Shown: in pieces, positions 20,461 through 33,545 of the stretch
Layout: each line of letters opens with the position of its first letter
How positions within the stretch are numbered: position 1 is the first letter of the stretch
Assembly (NCBI GenBank): GCA_949317995.1
Contig: OX439038.1
Coordinates: 70,690,659-70,754,658, forward strand
Direction of reading: 5' to 3'
From: Acholoe squamosa
Taxonomy: Eukaryota > Annelida > Polychaeta > Phyllodocida > Polynoidae
Length of the DNA: 64,000 nucleotides
Made by a program: the position numbers and the translations under genes
Notes under the pieces: model-generated
What the model saw: only the letters and a program-made list of their open reading frames with translations
The model's database searches: none
Told to the model about the DNA's origin: nothing

Positions 20461-22687
20461 TTATTGACTATTGATAGTACCACGAGTTACAAGAATAGTT
20501 GCTGTGAATAATAGCACCATCGTGGATATACAAGTTAACATTGTGTATGGGAATATGTGAGTACCCCACAGTTTGAATATAGCACCAACGGCAGCAGGAA
20601 CTAACATCATACCTAGATATAAGGAAAACATAAGGGCAGAGGTTGAACGCGAGGATAATTTTAGTGACCTCTTTGTTAAAACGAGAACATTACCCACTGT
20701 AGTAGACAAAGCAATGCCAATAAGAACAGAACAGATCCATATTATGCTGAAATGAGCAGTGGCTAATGTGCTTAGTCCTACCATGCCAATGACACCAAGG
20801 CTAATGCTTATAGCTATGTTAACTCTCAGGTAGCCAAACTTAGTGATGAAGATACCAAATATCCGTCCTGCAGATAGAGCTCCAAAGAATGCAGCATTCA
20901 CAACAGTACTGGTACCCCTGGCAAAATTTAGTGTCTTGTAGGAGTAAATTACAACCAGACCTCCATATGCGACTTCTATACCACCACTAAAGAAGAGAAA
21001 CATGCAATACAAAATCATCAGCACCAATCTCCTTGCTCTGCCCATATCAGACTTGGTCCTCAATTTCTCTTTACTGGCTTCCACACTCTTTGCATTCAGC
21101 TGTGCCCTTCGATACATCATTAAAAAGAGTATCAAAAATAGCAATGCAACAAATGCATCAAATGTTCCCATAATCAGATATGGATAGATGAAATGAGGAC
21201 TCACACCTGGGTAACTGTTTGAAATGTCAGAAGTCAAATTCCACCTCACTCTGTCTGATGAATGACCAGCAAGCATTCCAATTGAATTGAGGCTTGAATT
21301 ACTATTTGAAATTGGTGTTTCATATCTAGTCCCATTTGAGGCAATTAAGTTGTCATCCATAAAATTTCCTTGGAATGATTTTGATATCAAGGGTCCTATT
21401 GTAGACCCCAGTGACATAGATAAGTGGAGGCCCAAGATGGCAGATGGGGCATCCCATAATGATAGTATGTAGTGTGTAGAACCTGTAAATATATAGCAAT
21501 TATATTGGAGTAAAGTGATTACATTTTACAGTCATAGAAGTATATTTCTGGTGGTGATTAAACCATTTTTTTTAAAGTCCAGTGTCACAAAGCCTTAAGA
21601 TATTGTCAGGGATGCTGTTTATCACATCAAGCTAATTAATATAAGAGAATTCAATTTAATTTTCTTTCATCTTCAACAAATATGTTACTTTGTTATCAGC
21701 TAGCACAATAATCAGTATGGGGTACCAAGTCTACAGCTGTTACTCCCTAGTACAGCAAATGACACATAGAATGTGCAATCATATTAGATCATTCTCCTCT
21801 GTTTCTCAGCTAGGTAGAAAAGCAATAATGAGCAGAAATACATACCTCCTCCCACAAAGCCGAGGCCACTACCTGACAAGGTCACCACTGTAGATAACAC
21901 TATATAATTTGTACAGAATGGAACTGAGACAGATACAGCAGCTAGTGCTAACATGGCCAGCCCAATTTGTGCCTCTTTGTTGAACCTGTCAGCCAGAACT
22001 CCAGACAGGAGGACAGCAGGTAGACGGCCCAGGTTCTGCCATGTGTACAGCAGGGCCATCTGGTCTGAGCTGGCATTGGTGTTGGTTTCAAGGTCAAGCA
22101 GTGAAGATCCCAATATAGACACTAAAAGACCCTGTAGATAGAGTAATTTGATTAGACATTAAAAGAGGGATGTGCATTATGCTTCTCTGGAACCAGAGCC
22201 AAAGACATCTAGGAGAGCCCCAAGACTAGTGATATCACTGATATATTTCATTTCCTCTCTCTGAGAGAAAGGTAGAAAAGTTAATATTCCTAAATAGATG
22301 TCAATGAGAAATGTCCCGTGACAAGGACATTTCTCTAAAATTACCTTAACTGTGTAATGTGTATAAATACACAGCTTACAGAATGTTACAGGGACTTTTA
22401 GCTTTTCCTGTGTATCACTGAGTATCTGAGACACAAAATAGAGACAGTGAAACCCTTACCAAACCAACGTAAGTTCCAAAGGCTGCTACTGTTTTGGCTG
22501 TTTTTACCAGACCACAGCATTTCCTGTTAGTTGTCTTAAAGTTTGTTTTAGTCTGTGGCAGTTTGATAAAGCTCTCTGTTTCTTTATTCACCATGGGAGT
22601 AAAGCCTGGTAATGGGTATCCCTTCTTCTTGGGCCCAATGTAGATCGGGCTTCCAGTGGGAATTGGTTTTTGCAGAGGTTCATCCAT
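20461..22687 (-). CDS. MFS sugar-transporter-like protein (MFSD4/NaGLT1-like), copy 2
   Basis: Three exons: 22687-22460, 22131-21846 and 21482-20461. All introns are GT-AG (donors GTAAGG and GTATG, phases 0 and 1). Together they give 512 codons including the stop, 511 aa. The cytoplasmic N-terminus carries KETESFIKLPQ, followed by helix 1. Exon 2 holds the LPAVLLSGVLADRFN loop, the usual MFS motif between helices 2 and 3. Exon 3 has a long loop with sequons NGT, NSS and NLT, then six C-terminal helices with an EVAYGG segment typical of the MFSD4/sodium-dependent glucose transporter group. Its predicted role is solute, probably sugar, uptake at a membrane. The AATAAA signal overlaps the stop codon (20460-20465). 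Family is confident; substrate is not. Confidence 0.85.
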
Positions 22688-23331
22688 TTCTGAATCTACC
22701 TACAAATTATAAAAAGTAAGCTTTGATTGAAGTTCCATAAGGTCGAATCCCTAGATGCAATTTTGGCTGAAAAGTTTCTGCAATTTAGTCATCTTTTGTA
22801 ATTTGGGGCTCTCTCCTTATATTGCAAGACCTATAACGGCTATGGGGGGCTTTAATGGCAAGGAATCCCTTGTAGGTTTGCACTGAAGTTAAGATCTTCA
22901 TATTTACATATTTTCCCTTGCTTAAGTGAAAAGTTTCTGCAATTTACAGAATTTGCTTGCAATTTACAGAAATGTGGATAATGTCATTGACAAATAGGGA
23001 TGTGTGTTCACTTCAACATGCAAACCAAGTCCCACTAAGTGATCTAAATTTGCCCCATGCCCTGCAATTCGTATGCAAAATGTCTGTACAAATTACACAC
23101 AGAGTTCAATTTCAGTCTCATTCTGCACTGTGCTTACCTACAACAGCTTGCAAATTTAATATCAAGGAGAATGGCATTGCAGCTTACAAATCGACATTGC
23201 AAGGCTGAGGGGTCAGTTTAATTGCAAGAATATGATTTGTAAAATGCAGTGGCATGTAAGAAGCCTTGCAATTTGCAGTAAAGGCAAGTCCCGCTATGTG
23301 CATCGGGGCAATCTACCGGAAATAAGTTACA
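22688..23331. other. Region upstream of transporter copy 2, with an inverted repeat partner
   Basis: No gene. Bases of about 22740-22905 are repeated in inverted orientation at about 27770-27955 (both contain a tataacggctatgg / ccatagccgttata segment and a cttgcaatataagg / ccttatattgcaag segment). This marks a dispersed repeat family. Confidence 0.6.
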
Positions 23332-26095
23332 TTGCTTAATAATACAAAATCAAAACTTGCTGACGTCAGATATGGCATACCACAGGGCAGTTCGCTTGGC
23401 CCTTTGATGTTCTTGTTTATAAACGATTTTCCCCAATACGTGCAGGAAAGTGAGATATCTATGTATGCCAATGGGGCTCTTATGGTCAGCCAAGGGGATA
23501 CTTCTTTTGAAGCATGTCAAATACGTCAGAGAGATGTCAATAGAGCCAGCTCTTGGTGTAAAAAGAATTGTATAGCCAATAACAAAAACAAGACACAGGT
23601 AATGAGCATTACTAGAAATAGAGCAAATATAATACTGCCCCACCCCCCTGAATATCTACATTGAAGGTACAAAGTTGGAAGAAGTTAAAACTTACCGGTA
23701 CCTAGGGGCCACAATAGACAACAGGTTTACCTTTAAGACCCATAAGGCCAAATCCCACAACGTGAAAATGGTCGGGAAATCGTTGTGAAATAGGATATGT
23801 GGGTGCTTAGCCAATATTGGGGTGGTAATATCGTCTAGGGAAGACCTATAAAGGCTAAGAATCCCTGTCAAAGTGCTGGTATTTAGGGAGTATAGTACAT
23901 CTAAAGTTTTTGATATTTTCTTCACAAAGGGCTTGAAATCTCTATGATAGACTCAAAATCCCTGTGATTTAGAGGAAAACAACAGTTTCTAGGAAATCAG
24001 AAGAGGTGTGTCTTTGATAAATCAGGAGCCAAGTTCCACATACTACAGTCATAATGGGGTTCTGATTGTGAATTATGCAAGCTACATTTGTTTATGCTAT
24101 GCAGGAGACCATTGCAAACCACAGAAAATAGTCAGAGACAACTGATTTTAATATCAAATACTAAGCCTAACGCTACATCCTCCTGTGACCCGTCTGAGCA
24201 TCTCTTGTGACCCGTCCCCTGCTACTATCAGCTATAGTCAGATTTGGAGTGGTAAGAAGTGCAGTGAGTACCCTTGTGATTTAGGAAATTGGCAAGAGTC
24301 CAATGTTGCTGATATCCAGAATCACAGACATTTCAGACCCATTTTTCATGTAGTGGGATTTGGCCTATATGGAGCGTTTATAAAAAAACTATGGGACATA
24401 AAGTACTTATTAGGACGCTTATGAACGTTCTTGCCTGGAGATCAATGTTTACTCCTTTATAAGCAAATGGTTATCCCCTTTGCTAACTATGCTAGCTTCC
24501 TTATTGAATGTAGCACAAAGGATCTTGAAACAAAAATTCAGCTGGTTCAAAATAGAGCATTATTAGAGTTATTAGAGTATATTAGAGTAAATATGAGAAT
24601 ATGTACAAACAGGTTTCAGCCACTGAGTTACATGACATCTATAATATTGAAAAATTAAATACTAGGAGATTTAAACAGCTGCTTATTATTGTAGGGGCCG
24701 GCATCGTTGTATATATATTAGTGCGCTTCATCCAAGAGACGTGCTCGTGTGGTGCTCGTTCCTTCTATGCCAACCTGGTGTCTCTTCGCGATACCCGTTT
24801 GGTACAAGAGGGGGCAGCACCATGCCTCGGGTCCAGCTTCTACTAAGAAGCTGGATGATCCGCAGAAGGGGACTGGACATGGTCCAGTCCAGACGTGTGT
24901 TGGGCCTACCCGAGCGGTAGGAAGTCTGGGGCTTTGCCCAACCCGACCTACTCGTGTTGTGTTGGTACCTCTAGTGATAAGCGAGCCAAAGAGCCACCCA
25001 ACATATAAGTCGAAATGAACTGTTACATTATGATGTTTAAAAAGTCTAAAACTGCTGGGCTGGTAATAGAACCGCTAGATATAAGAACAAGAGGGGACAA
25101 TAAGGTCAAGTCCCCTGCAGTGAGGAACACATACAAGAGCACTGATAAGAGCCCATGGGCCAGAGGCATCTGGCAGTGGGATTACCTCTCCCCTGAAATA
25201 CAGAAAAGTAAAAAAATCAAAAATATCTAGATTGAAGCCAAGAAACCCCCCAGATTAGAAGAATATGTCTGCATCCAGAAATGCATCTACTTGGTGAAAC
25301 AGGTAGACTACGACCCCCCTCCCTCCACCAGATAAGGAAACCCAATTTGGTTACTCAGATTGGTAACACCTTAAGTACCAACCTATTTATCTCCAGTCTC
25401 CCAATCCACTTCTGCCTACAAACCAGCTATATTCGAAGCTAAATGTGTTGCTGCTTACGCAGTGTTACCAGTGTTGGTACATTAATGTTAATATCGATGA
25501 AGCTTGTGAATTGAGCCAGATGAAGGTGAACATGATGCTTGTACTATGGTTGAGCAAGCAGCCACTATTAATTCACGGGAATATTTCATTTATATTATAT
25601 CTCACGTTTATAATCTAGCATGTATCGTTGTTATTACTTCTATGCCAAAAGTTTATCATGTATGTCCTAGGGTCTGTAATTGTCACGCCGCGTGACCCAA
25701 TATCAATATTATTGATTTGTCTACATTGAGGGTTATAGGTTTGTATTACTTTGGTTATACCATCAAGCTCTACTTACATATGTGTGTCACTTAAATCTGG
25801 TGACGAGATCAGGGCAAAAAAAATGTTGTGAAAGTAGCTAAGACCTATGTACATGTTATAAAAGTGTATGTTTATCATTAAGTAACATCTGGAGACACCT
25901 GATTCGGTTGAGCAGTAACATAGCAACCCGCGGTTGGTTGGTTACCCTGGTATCATATTTTCTTGGCGCATTGAAACACACAACTTGAATGTTATTAGCA
26001 TAAACTTTGTTGAGGGCCTGGTCGCCCCCATTCTAAGGAAGACCACTACCAGTGGATATGACACAATAAAATGAATTTCAAATTCAATTCAAATT
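23332..26095 (+). pseudogene. Decayed non-LTR retrotransposon (LINE)
   Basis: 23332-23664 reads as the RT palm with GIPQGSSLGP; the catalytic Y-x-D-D has become YANG. The thumb follows in another frame near 23690-23790 (LGATIDNRFTFK). The C-terminal connection region is at 24431-24658 (FANYASF, QNRAL) and the last part at 25015-25230 (a SPWARGIW-type end). The 3' tail is near 26065-26095 with attcaa repeats after aataaaatg. Many frameshifts and stops break it. It belongs to a jockey/CR1-like superclass; finer placement is not possible by eye. Confidence 0.75.
24694..25010. mobile_element. GC-rich hairpin-rich insert inside the LINE
   Basis: It interrupts the LINE C-terminal coding region between about 24690 and 25012. 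It contains perfect hairpins: a 10-bp stem at 24832-24855 (TCCAGCTTCT, loop ACTA), a 9-bp stem at 24870-24890 (GGACTGGAC, loop ATG), and a 6-bp stem at 24905-24921 nested within GTTGGG (24899-24904) / CCCAAC (24937-24942). It could be a SINE or another element derived from a structured RNA. No tRNA-type B box is evident. Confidence 0.5.
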
Positions 26096-26519
26096 CATCT
26101 GTGGGATTTGGTGGGATCGCTGCTCTGATTGCTACCCTTGCAATTTAGAGTATAATGGCCGTATTCCACCGAAACCGATTCTTGGCCGATAGTGCATCGC
26201 CGATGCATTTCCGATGTATCGACGACAGTTTTGGACCATCGGGCCAAGATCGGGGATCATCGGCCAGGAATCGGCCGGGAATCGGGTTCAGTGGAAGAGC
26301 TCAAGAAAATAATCGTTTACCATCGGAAACGCATCGCCGATGGTCCCCGATGATTTTTTCCGTCATCCGATTTTTTCTGTTCTGGCAGAAAAAATCGGCT
26401 GAGGCCTAACTATCGGGCCGGCAGTTTAAGACTCCTACCACTCTCATTACTGAAAGTGGTAATTATTTTCCTGTTGTGATGATGATGATGATTGAATTTT
26501 ATCTCACCTCGTGCCTTCC

Positions 26520-26790
26520 TTGCGGCCGACACTCAAGGGTGAGAGGTCCCGCGGGTTGTATCCACACCGAAGTGAGATTACCCTTGTGGCGTTGTTGCCC
26601 GGACCCTAGTCTAATGGGGAGGGGGGATGATGGCGACCGAATCTATGGGAAGCACGCCTCTACACATTTACCGAGGCAATGGTTCTTTAACATCTGTCAC
26701 TACATAGGCATAGTGAGAGATGGACAGGCCTGTTTTAAGTCATTTGTCTGCCATGACCGCCGAGAGACTTTTCCAGCACAGCCTATCCAT
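26520..26790 (-). repeat. SINE-like body, inverted copy
   Basis: Runs in reverse to the copy at 27270-27500, sharing the segments that read ggcggtcatggcagacaaatg and gaaccattgcctcgg on the other copy. It lacks an obvious tRNA-like head. Confidence 0.65.
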
Positions 26791-27179
26791 TAGATTCCCT
26801 CTGTATGATACATGAATTGAAACAGACAGGCCTAGTTCCGAGCATTTTCTAATGACATTTTTGGGTTGTGAAGCCATATTAAACTACAGAGGGAATCTAA
26901 TGGATTCATGAGACCTATGTATGTACTCTATAGTGTGCACTAGGTGGCAGCACTCTTGTAGAATTGACTTATTGTGTATCTCATCTGCCATTCTTGGGTT
27001 TTACAATGTTATAGTGTTCATGTAATTCACAATTTCACATAAAAAGACACACACATAATACCAACAATAAAGAACTAAGCAGGTAAACCATGTGGTATTA
27101 CTACTTATCACAATAATGAAGCAACTGGTGCTCTGACACCCATTCTGTGACTTTAAAAAAATTATATAGTAAAACACCT

Positions 27180-27500
27180 TTATCGCAGATGGGCTCACAG
27201 GCCGTAAGGTCGTGGGTTCGGTTCCCGGCCCGGCCGGGGCATAGTGGTGGTTCCAAACGTCGCCGTAAGGTGTCGTTTGAGTTCCTCCCTGCTCTGGCTA
27301 GGCTGTGCTGGAAAGTCTCTCGGCGGTCATGGCAGACAAATGACTTGAAACAGGCCTGTCCATCTCTCACTATGCCTATGTAGTGACGGATGTTAAAGAA
27401 CCATTGCCTCGGTAAATGTGTAGGGGCGTGATTTCTACCTTAGCTCCCTCTAGTGTACGGGTCCGGGTTTCACGCCACGGGACCTCTCACCCTTGACGTG
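27180..27500 (+). repeat. tRNA-derived SINE-like element
   Basis: The head resembles a tRNA with a good B box (GGTTCGGTTCC near 27216), followed by the same body as the inverted copy at 26520-26790. Confidence 0.6.
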
Positions 27501-27731
27501 TCCAAAGGGCACATAGGTGAGGTTAAAATTCAAAGCAAGCGCAGATGGTATCCATTGGTCACCCTGTCCCCGGTGGAAGAGCGATGAAAGTGGGCAGAAA
27601 AGCACATCTGATTGACCCTGTGGGCAAATCGGGCCAACAATTTTCATCCCAGATTCATACACGATGATCATCGCGGATGAGGAAAAATGCTAATTGGCCC
27701 GGCAATACTATCGGTTTTGGTGGAATACCCC

Positions 27732-30700
27732 TATTAGCAAAGGTCTAAGGTATCAAATTCCAAGGGGTTTGGAGGGTTCGACCTTAAAGATATTAACTTC
27801 AGTGCAAATCGACAAGGGATTCCTTGCCATTAAAGCCTCCCATAGCCGTTATAGGTCTTGCAATATAAGGAGAGAGCCCCAAATTGCAACAGATGACTAA
27901 ATTGCAAAAGCTTTTCAGCCAAAATCGCGTCGTGGGATTCAACCTTCTCATCGTGCACCCCAAAGTATAGCTGTGAGATCAGAAGCATAAGGTAACCTAT
28001 TTAGTGATGTAACCATAGTCAGTTCGTGCCTGACGGTAACAAAGCACAGAGATGCTCGGACAGGTCACAGGAGGACGTAGCGTTAGGCTTGTCTGGCTAA
28101 TGTAACCAATACAATGAAGTAAAGTCAGTCTCCACTTAGCCTGTTCGTTAATCTAGGTCATAACCTCCTTAATGAGAGATCTTTTTGTATGATATGGTAC
28201 ATGTAGGTTGTCAAATCAGATATACTAGCATAACCATTAACAAAGCTCACTTTCCCTTGTGCAAATAGAAAAGAAATTGTAGACATGCTCTCACCATATT
28301 ATCTCCTTTCATATCTACTCATGCCATTAGGTGTAACCTTTTATATCTGCTCTGTAAATATCGTGGTAAAGGTCTGCTTGAGGTCTATTATACAACTGGG
28401 TTCATTATACAATGTAACCATCCAGGTGGTTGATGTTTTGCAATGTGTAGGTATCTCTTTTTCATGCAATATGCATGTGTATCTTGCATGATAAGGATAG
28501 TGAGATGACCCTCATATCACAACAATAGGTGCGTTCTTTGTTACATTGCACTATAACTGATAGGCCTTTATCTAGAAGTAGGCAGCATATCCTGAGCATT
28601 ACTAGGTATATAAGGATCAGTCACCATGGCTAAAGCTATTACGTTTAAATTACCCTTTGCTACCATCACAGGGGCACACACTAACGCTGGCCTGGGAGCC
28701 GATGGCCTGTAATTTTGGACGCGATCCCATAATTTCCCTTTAAAATATGCATTACAGGTTTAGCCCATAGGTTTTGTCACATAGACATACTAAGCCCACC
28801 CAGGTAGCAAATATTGTGTGGCCCCAGTCTGGGCCAAAGTGGGCATCCAACGTGGGCCACACCGGGTTAACACAATGGGCACCCAGTGGTTTTTGTCCTC
28901 AACAAAGTGTCTGGGCCACACTGGGCTAACCGATTCAGGCACAGATCTGTTTGAAAGAAGGCCAATCGATTTTAAGCCAAGAGAAGGCACTTCGATTCAG
29001 TGAAGTGACACTCTGGCCTTAATCTCCTTCCACAAATTACCCATATAGGTGTAGAGAAGAGAGCTTACAGCTTGTATGTAGGATATCTGCTCCTGTTCTA
29101 AGTTCAATGCAATAGAAATGGTGTTGCCACTTCATAAATGCTGGGGTGTACATCAAATATCTGCATCACTACTAAGACCCTACCTGTGTATTTCTGGCAT
29201 AGAGAAAGTGGGACTACCCATGTCCTACAGCAGTGGTGAAGGAAGGGGAGGGAGAGGTGATCAGAGGGTTGTGGAGAGTGGCAAGAGGAGGTGAGGAGGG
29301 CAAATGAGGGAGAGAAGAAGGGAGAGATGGGGAAGGGAAGGAGAGGTGTGAGTGGAGGGAAGGAGAGGGCCAGGGAGGAGGGAGAGCGCAGGGCACATGA
29401 GGGGTAGGGGAGTGGGGAGGAGGTGGCAGGGGAAGGGGAAGGACAGGGGAGGGAGGAACAGGGACTGAGAGGAAGGGTATCAATCATCACAGAATTCAGA
29501 ACAGCTCAAGCTGCCCTGTCCAAACCCACTCTCAACCCAGATTGAGACATTATCCAGCTAAGCACCTGTTTTTAGAATGCCCATTCAGAAACCAACCTGG
29601 GCCCAATGTGGTTGCCTATTTTAAAGCTGAATGGTGCCCAAATTGACAGCCCAATGTGGCCCACACCATATGCTGAGGATAAGAACCATCAAGAGCCCAA
29701 CAGTTTCAAGTCGGTTTGCCTGATTAGGGCTGCCCTGTGTGACCCAGCATCTGCCCAACCTAAAACCCATGTGCTGAATTTTGTCTGCTTTGAACCACCT
29801 TACCCCAGCTAAAACCATTTTAGCCCCAAGTGTGCTTGCTACATCGGCATATATGACTGCGCGCCTTGGTAGTGTCTATCCCTGAGTCAGTTTTAATATG
29901 AATTAAGGTGCATTTCTCAAGCAGATACATTATCGTGGTCTGTAATATCAATTGAACTATTATTTTTTTTCTTTTTGGGTGCATGTCTCCTTTGTTGTCC
30001 CATCTAGTAGGCTATTTCCCTATCTGAGCAAGCAAGCGCATCTAGATATAGGTTCTCAATAATTTGTATGGAGTACGTGGTGAGATTATATACCTGGGAA
30101 GGATTGAGTACCCCCTTGTATTTGTCAGAGATATCAAGTAGTGGTATGGAGACGTGATACACCTACCGTACCTAGTCTCTGCAAATCAGCTAATCACACA
30201 GTGATCCTATCTCCATTGCCGATTTGCGTAATGAATTGCCCTCGAGGGTTTTCCTGACTTTTCCTGAAATACCCCCTCCCCCCACACCCTTGAAGAAGGC
30301 AACCCCCACCTCCCAAGTCAAACGCTCGGAATGTTTTTGCACCCCCACCCTGTAGTTAAAACAACCACTAAATTGCTTTATACTACTATAGAAATACTAC
30401 TGATATGAATGTAGGCCATAGACACCAGTCTCAAGGGGATTTTTTTAAATGCTGTATAATAGTATGCATGTTGACAGATCCACACTGATTGACAATGTAT
30501 CTTTTGTGCCCAGAGCTACTTGACTATTTTCGAGTTATTCATACAATGATAATTTCTGTCATCTTATTGTCAACATAATATATCCATATCCGTTACGAGT
30601 AGAAATCCTAATAACTATTAGGTTAGGTTTTCACTTGCAATGTAATAGGTATTGCATGTACAAGTGGTTACCATGTCAGCCAAAATGTTCTATTTGTTGT

Positions 30701-31800
30701 TATCAGACAGCAGTCTGCCCCTCCCCCCCCCGCCTCCACCCCTTATACTTAGTTTACCATTCGCCCGCTTTGGATTGAGACATTCCTTTGGTATTCTAGA
30801 AGAGAATTTCACCTTCATGATAGAGGGAACACATTGATAGCCCCTTCTTTACTAGCTTATGAATTTAAGTACCTTTAACAATATTAGGATGGAAAATGCT
30901 ATGGGCCAATTGTAGTTGGCCTACCTATAGATATCTATCAATATATTGGTACAATTGGTTCATTAGAAGTTTCTCTGTGATAAAGTACCTCCATATGCAT
31001 GCAGTATCATATATACTTCATCTAGCCTCAAAGGCTCACTAAAACGCAAGCCCAAAGGTGTGCCTGAGCAACTAAAGGTTAATTGTGGAGAATAATCCAT
31101 TTTGATACGTCGTCTACGTGATGTATTACTCTACTTACTACCTATTATTTGTAAAAGGCCTAAACAAAATTGTAAGTTTCCGGTTACGTGGTCCAAATAG
31201 TTGAGGTAGGTAGCTCGGATTTTTTCTTTTATATTCCATTGTTATTACTGATAATTGAGTCGTTGAGAATCGATTTTCCTATCACACCAGCACAACCCAA
31301 GTAATCCTAAAAAAATAATTTTTTGGTCTAATAAACATGTAAATACTACCTACCTAGAGAGCCCTCTCCATGCGGCTGGGGGATAAAATGTTATGTTTAC
31401 TGACGTACAGACACAAGGCAAAAGCTATGGCTTAAAAATAGATCTAGATCTACTCCAGGACGAATACATGTACTCAGTCAGTGCCCCCACAACAGTACAC
31501 TGAACACGTATATATCATATATACATCAACTTTGGATCTAGGCGGTGCACCCATGAGGGTCTTGCCAAACGATACCAATGGAGAACCTCTGTAAATCTTC
31601 ATGCTTAGATTTCCTATTTGAACAAGTATAATCATTCTATAAAAACCTTTTTATCCACCTGATCGGCCCAACTGGGGCCCAGTTTACAGCCCATCTGGGG
31701 CCCACCTGCGGCCCAGTAGCAAATGCTAACTGCGATTCTATCGGTATAGGGTGTTCTCTGTCAGTGCTTCGCCAACAAATATTGCTTTTTCTCTTAAGTC
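27732..31800. other. Gene-poor stretch with dispersed repeats
   Basis: No supported gene. About 27770-27955 is the inverted partner of 22740-22905. About 28045-28092 (gaggacgtagcgttaggc) is the inverted partner of 24170-24212. TGGGCC-rich blocks lie at 28800-28990, 29590-29830 and 31660-31725. A purine-rich tract is listed separately. The pyrimidine-strand frames across that tract are Pro/Ser low-complexity artefacts. Confidence 0.6.
29225..29480 (+). repeat. Long purine-rich tract
   Basis: About 250 bases are almost all A and G on the plus strand, with many GGG and GGGG runs (gggagag-type units). Such tracts can form triplex or G-quadruplex structures. Confidence 0.9.
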
Positions 31801-33191
31801 CAGATCTTTAAGAAAACGGGGGCCCTCTCATGGATAGACTTTATGCCACAGAGTCGACCCCCCCCCCAACCCAGTGCAGTACTTGATCCGGCAGGCCAGG
31901 GCCACAGGTGCAAGGCTCATCAGCATGGAGATATAGTGTAGCTTCACCATAAGACGTCCGTTCCTGTGCAGGTTTTTAAAGAGGGATCTGTAGATGTCAG
32001 TAGCTGTGAGAGTAATAGCCATGAGTGGATTAACTCTTCTTTTACCAAGCTGTTTTGAGCTGATTTCCGGTCTCAAGGGTATGTCATTTTCTTTTAAAAA
32101 CTGTTGAAATTTTGTTGATACACCTAATAGAGGCTGAGTAGTGATGGTATAAGCTAAGCATATGGGTAAAAATTAATGGAATTCCGATTGGCTGTATCTA
32201 TGATAATGAGGGAGATATGAGAGTGAAAAAGTGGTGATTTATTCAAACTTCAAATAATCATATTTCAGGACTCCCTCTATCAATGGAGATGAAATAAAGA
32301 ACACACTGTAGAATTTTTCATTTTTTAATTTCAATGGTCACATGGTATTTCTTCCATTTGGTTACCATGGCAACCATGAGAATTCAAAATCACTGTTTTT
32401 AGGGTGGCTGTTGCCATAGAAACCGTTATTATTGTCTAAAACACACCAAAATTCACTCAAACTCTCTAAAATAGGTTTTGACCCAAAGAAATGAAATTAT
32501 TTTGCATTTTTCCTGATTTTTGCCTTAAATACTGAGTAAAATCAGCCTAAACCTTTCTCAATTTAACATCAGAGATGCCTGCCTCCTGCCCTTATGGTAG
32601 CTAATGTAGTCTTTACCTTTAAAAAAACTTCTATAAAAGTCCCAATATAATATATAATGGCATGACCCATGTATTAATAACGCAATGTACATTATATTAA
32701 GGTCATAATCATGCATTATGCAAAACATAGTTGACCTAGCTAATATACTCTGGCCGGGAGGTTGTTGTCACACATTTCTATGTGCCTTCCTCAGTTGAAA
32801 GTTGAGACCCAAAAGAAATATGCCAATATACATATAGTTCATACTCACAGAGCCCCCCCCCCTTGATGTAATGACATGCTATATTGTTCTCAGGAACATG
32901 TAAATGTATTACCTTCCTCTCTGTGTAGTACACGGCTTTAGTTCTCCAGTATTATAAATTACATCTCTCCCTTTATAAATTATACACACAAGACTGCACA
33001 AGACATTAGTGCCCTTTTGATAGACACATCGCAAGGCTATGCAGTCTTTAGAGAAACTACATGTGCCAGCAGCTATTAGCTCATATTCTTTCTACACCAG
33101 TGACTGCAGCATACCTTAGATCTATACGCCCTTCATTGATGATATATTATAGGCAAACAAGCTCTTAGATATAGAGAAGTGTGTGCAATGA

Positions 33192-33317
33192 ACAAGTAAT
33201 TAATGGATATGTCATGCCTTGTGACTGGTATCCAACAATAACATGGAACGAGGGGGCGAGTTGCATGTTATTGTTGGTTACCAGTCACAAGTCATGACAT
33301 ATCCAGTAACTACTTAT
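33192..33317. repeat. Palindromic mini-element
   Basis: Arms of about 50 bp (ggatatgtcatgccttgtga on the left, near-complement on the right) surround a short GC-rich loop. There is no coding content. It is likely a fold-back MITE. Confidence 0.75.
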
Positions 33318-33454
33318 TTTATTACACGATTAATCAATAGATAATCAATAGATAATCAATAGAAAACCAATGAATATAATTTGAAAACAGGCAGCCATTG
33401 GTTTGGTCTGAACGCGTCCAGCAGTCATCGCAGACAGCTACAGCAAAAAAAAAT

Positions 33455-33545
33455 ATATGCCCGGACCGGGACTTGTCCCACCTACCTCTACAAGCTGAGC
33501 GCAATGAGCTACCTACTAGACTGTCGGTACACACACAGCGCCCGG
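33455..33545 (-). repeat. tRNA-like SINE head (weak)
   Basis: The minus strand has an A-box-like tagtaggtagctcattg and a B-box-like gggacaagtccc. A short direct repeat, tgaacgcgtc, occurs at 33409 and 33559 on both sides. It is likely a SINE fragment rather than a working tRNA gene. Confidence 0.3.

Larger units (their letters stand above)
26157..27731. mobile_element. DNA transposon with terminal inverted repeats, carrying SINE-like inserts
   Basis: The left end reads GTATTCCACCGAAACCGAT at 26161; the right end is its near-complement at 27709-27728. Near the left end is a run of short cgatg/catcg palindromes. No transposase ORF survives. Inside lie two similar SINE-like bodies in opposite orientation. 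The target duplication is unclear (tataat versus tatta). Confidence 0.6.

Noticed and set aside
24832..24890. Hammerhead-like CTGGATGA near a stem
   Set aside because: The core differs from CUGAUGA by an extra base, and the matching GAAA and cleavage site are not in the right places.
29104..29490. Pro/Ser/Leu-rich minus-strand frames
   Set aside because: They arise from the purine-rich tract; low complexity, no start or splice context.
31828..32076. 82-codon minus frame with protein-like composition
   Set aside because: No recognised domain, no convincing splice sites and no paralogue in the window; kept only as a note in the gap entry.
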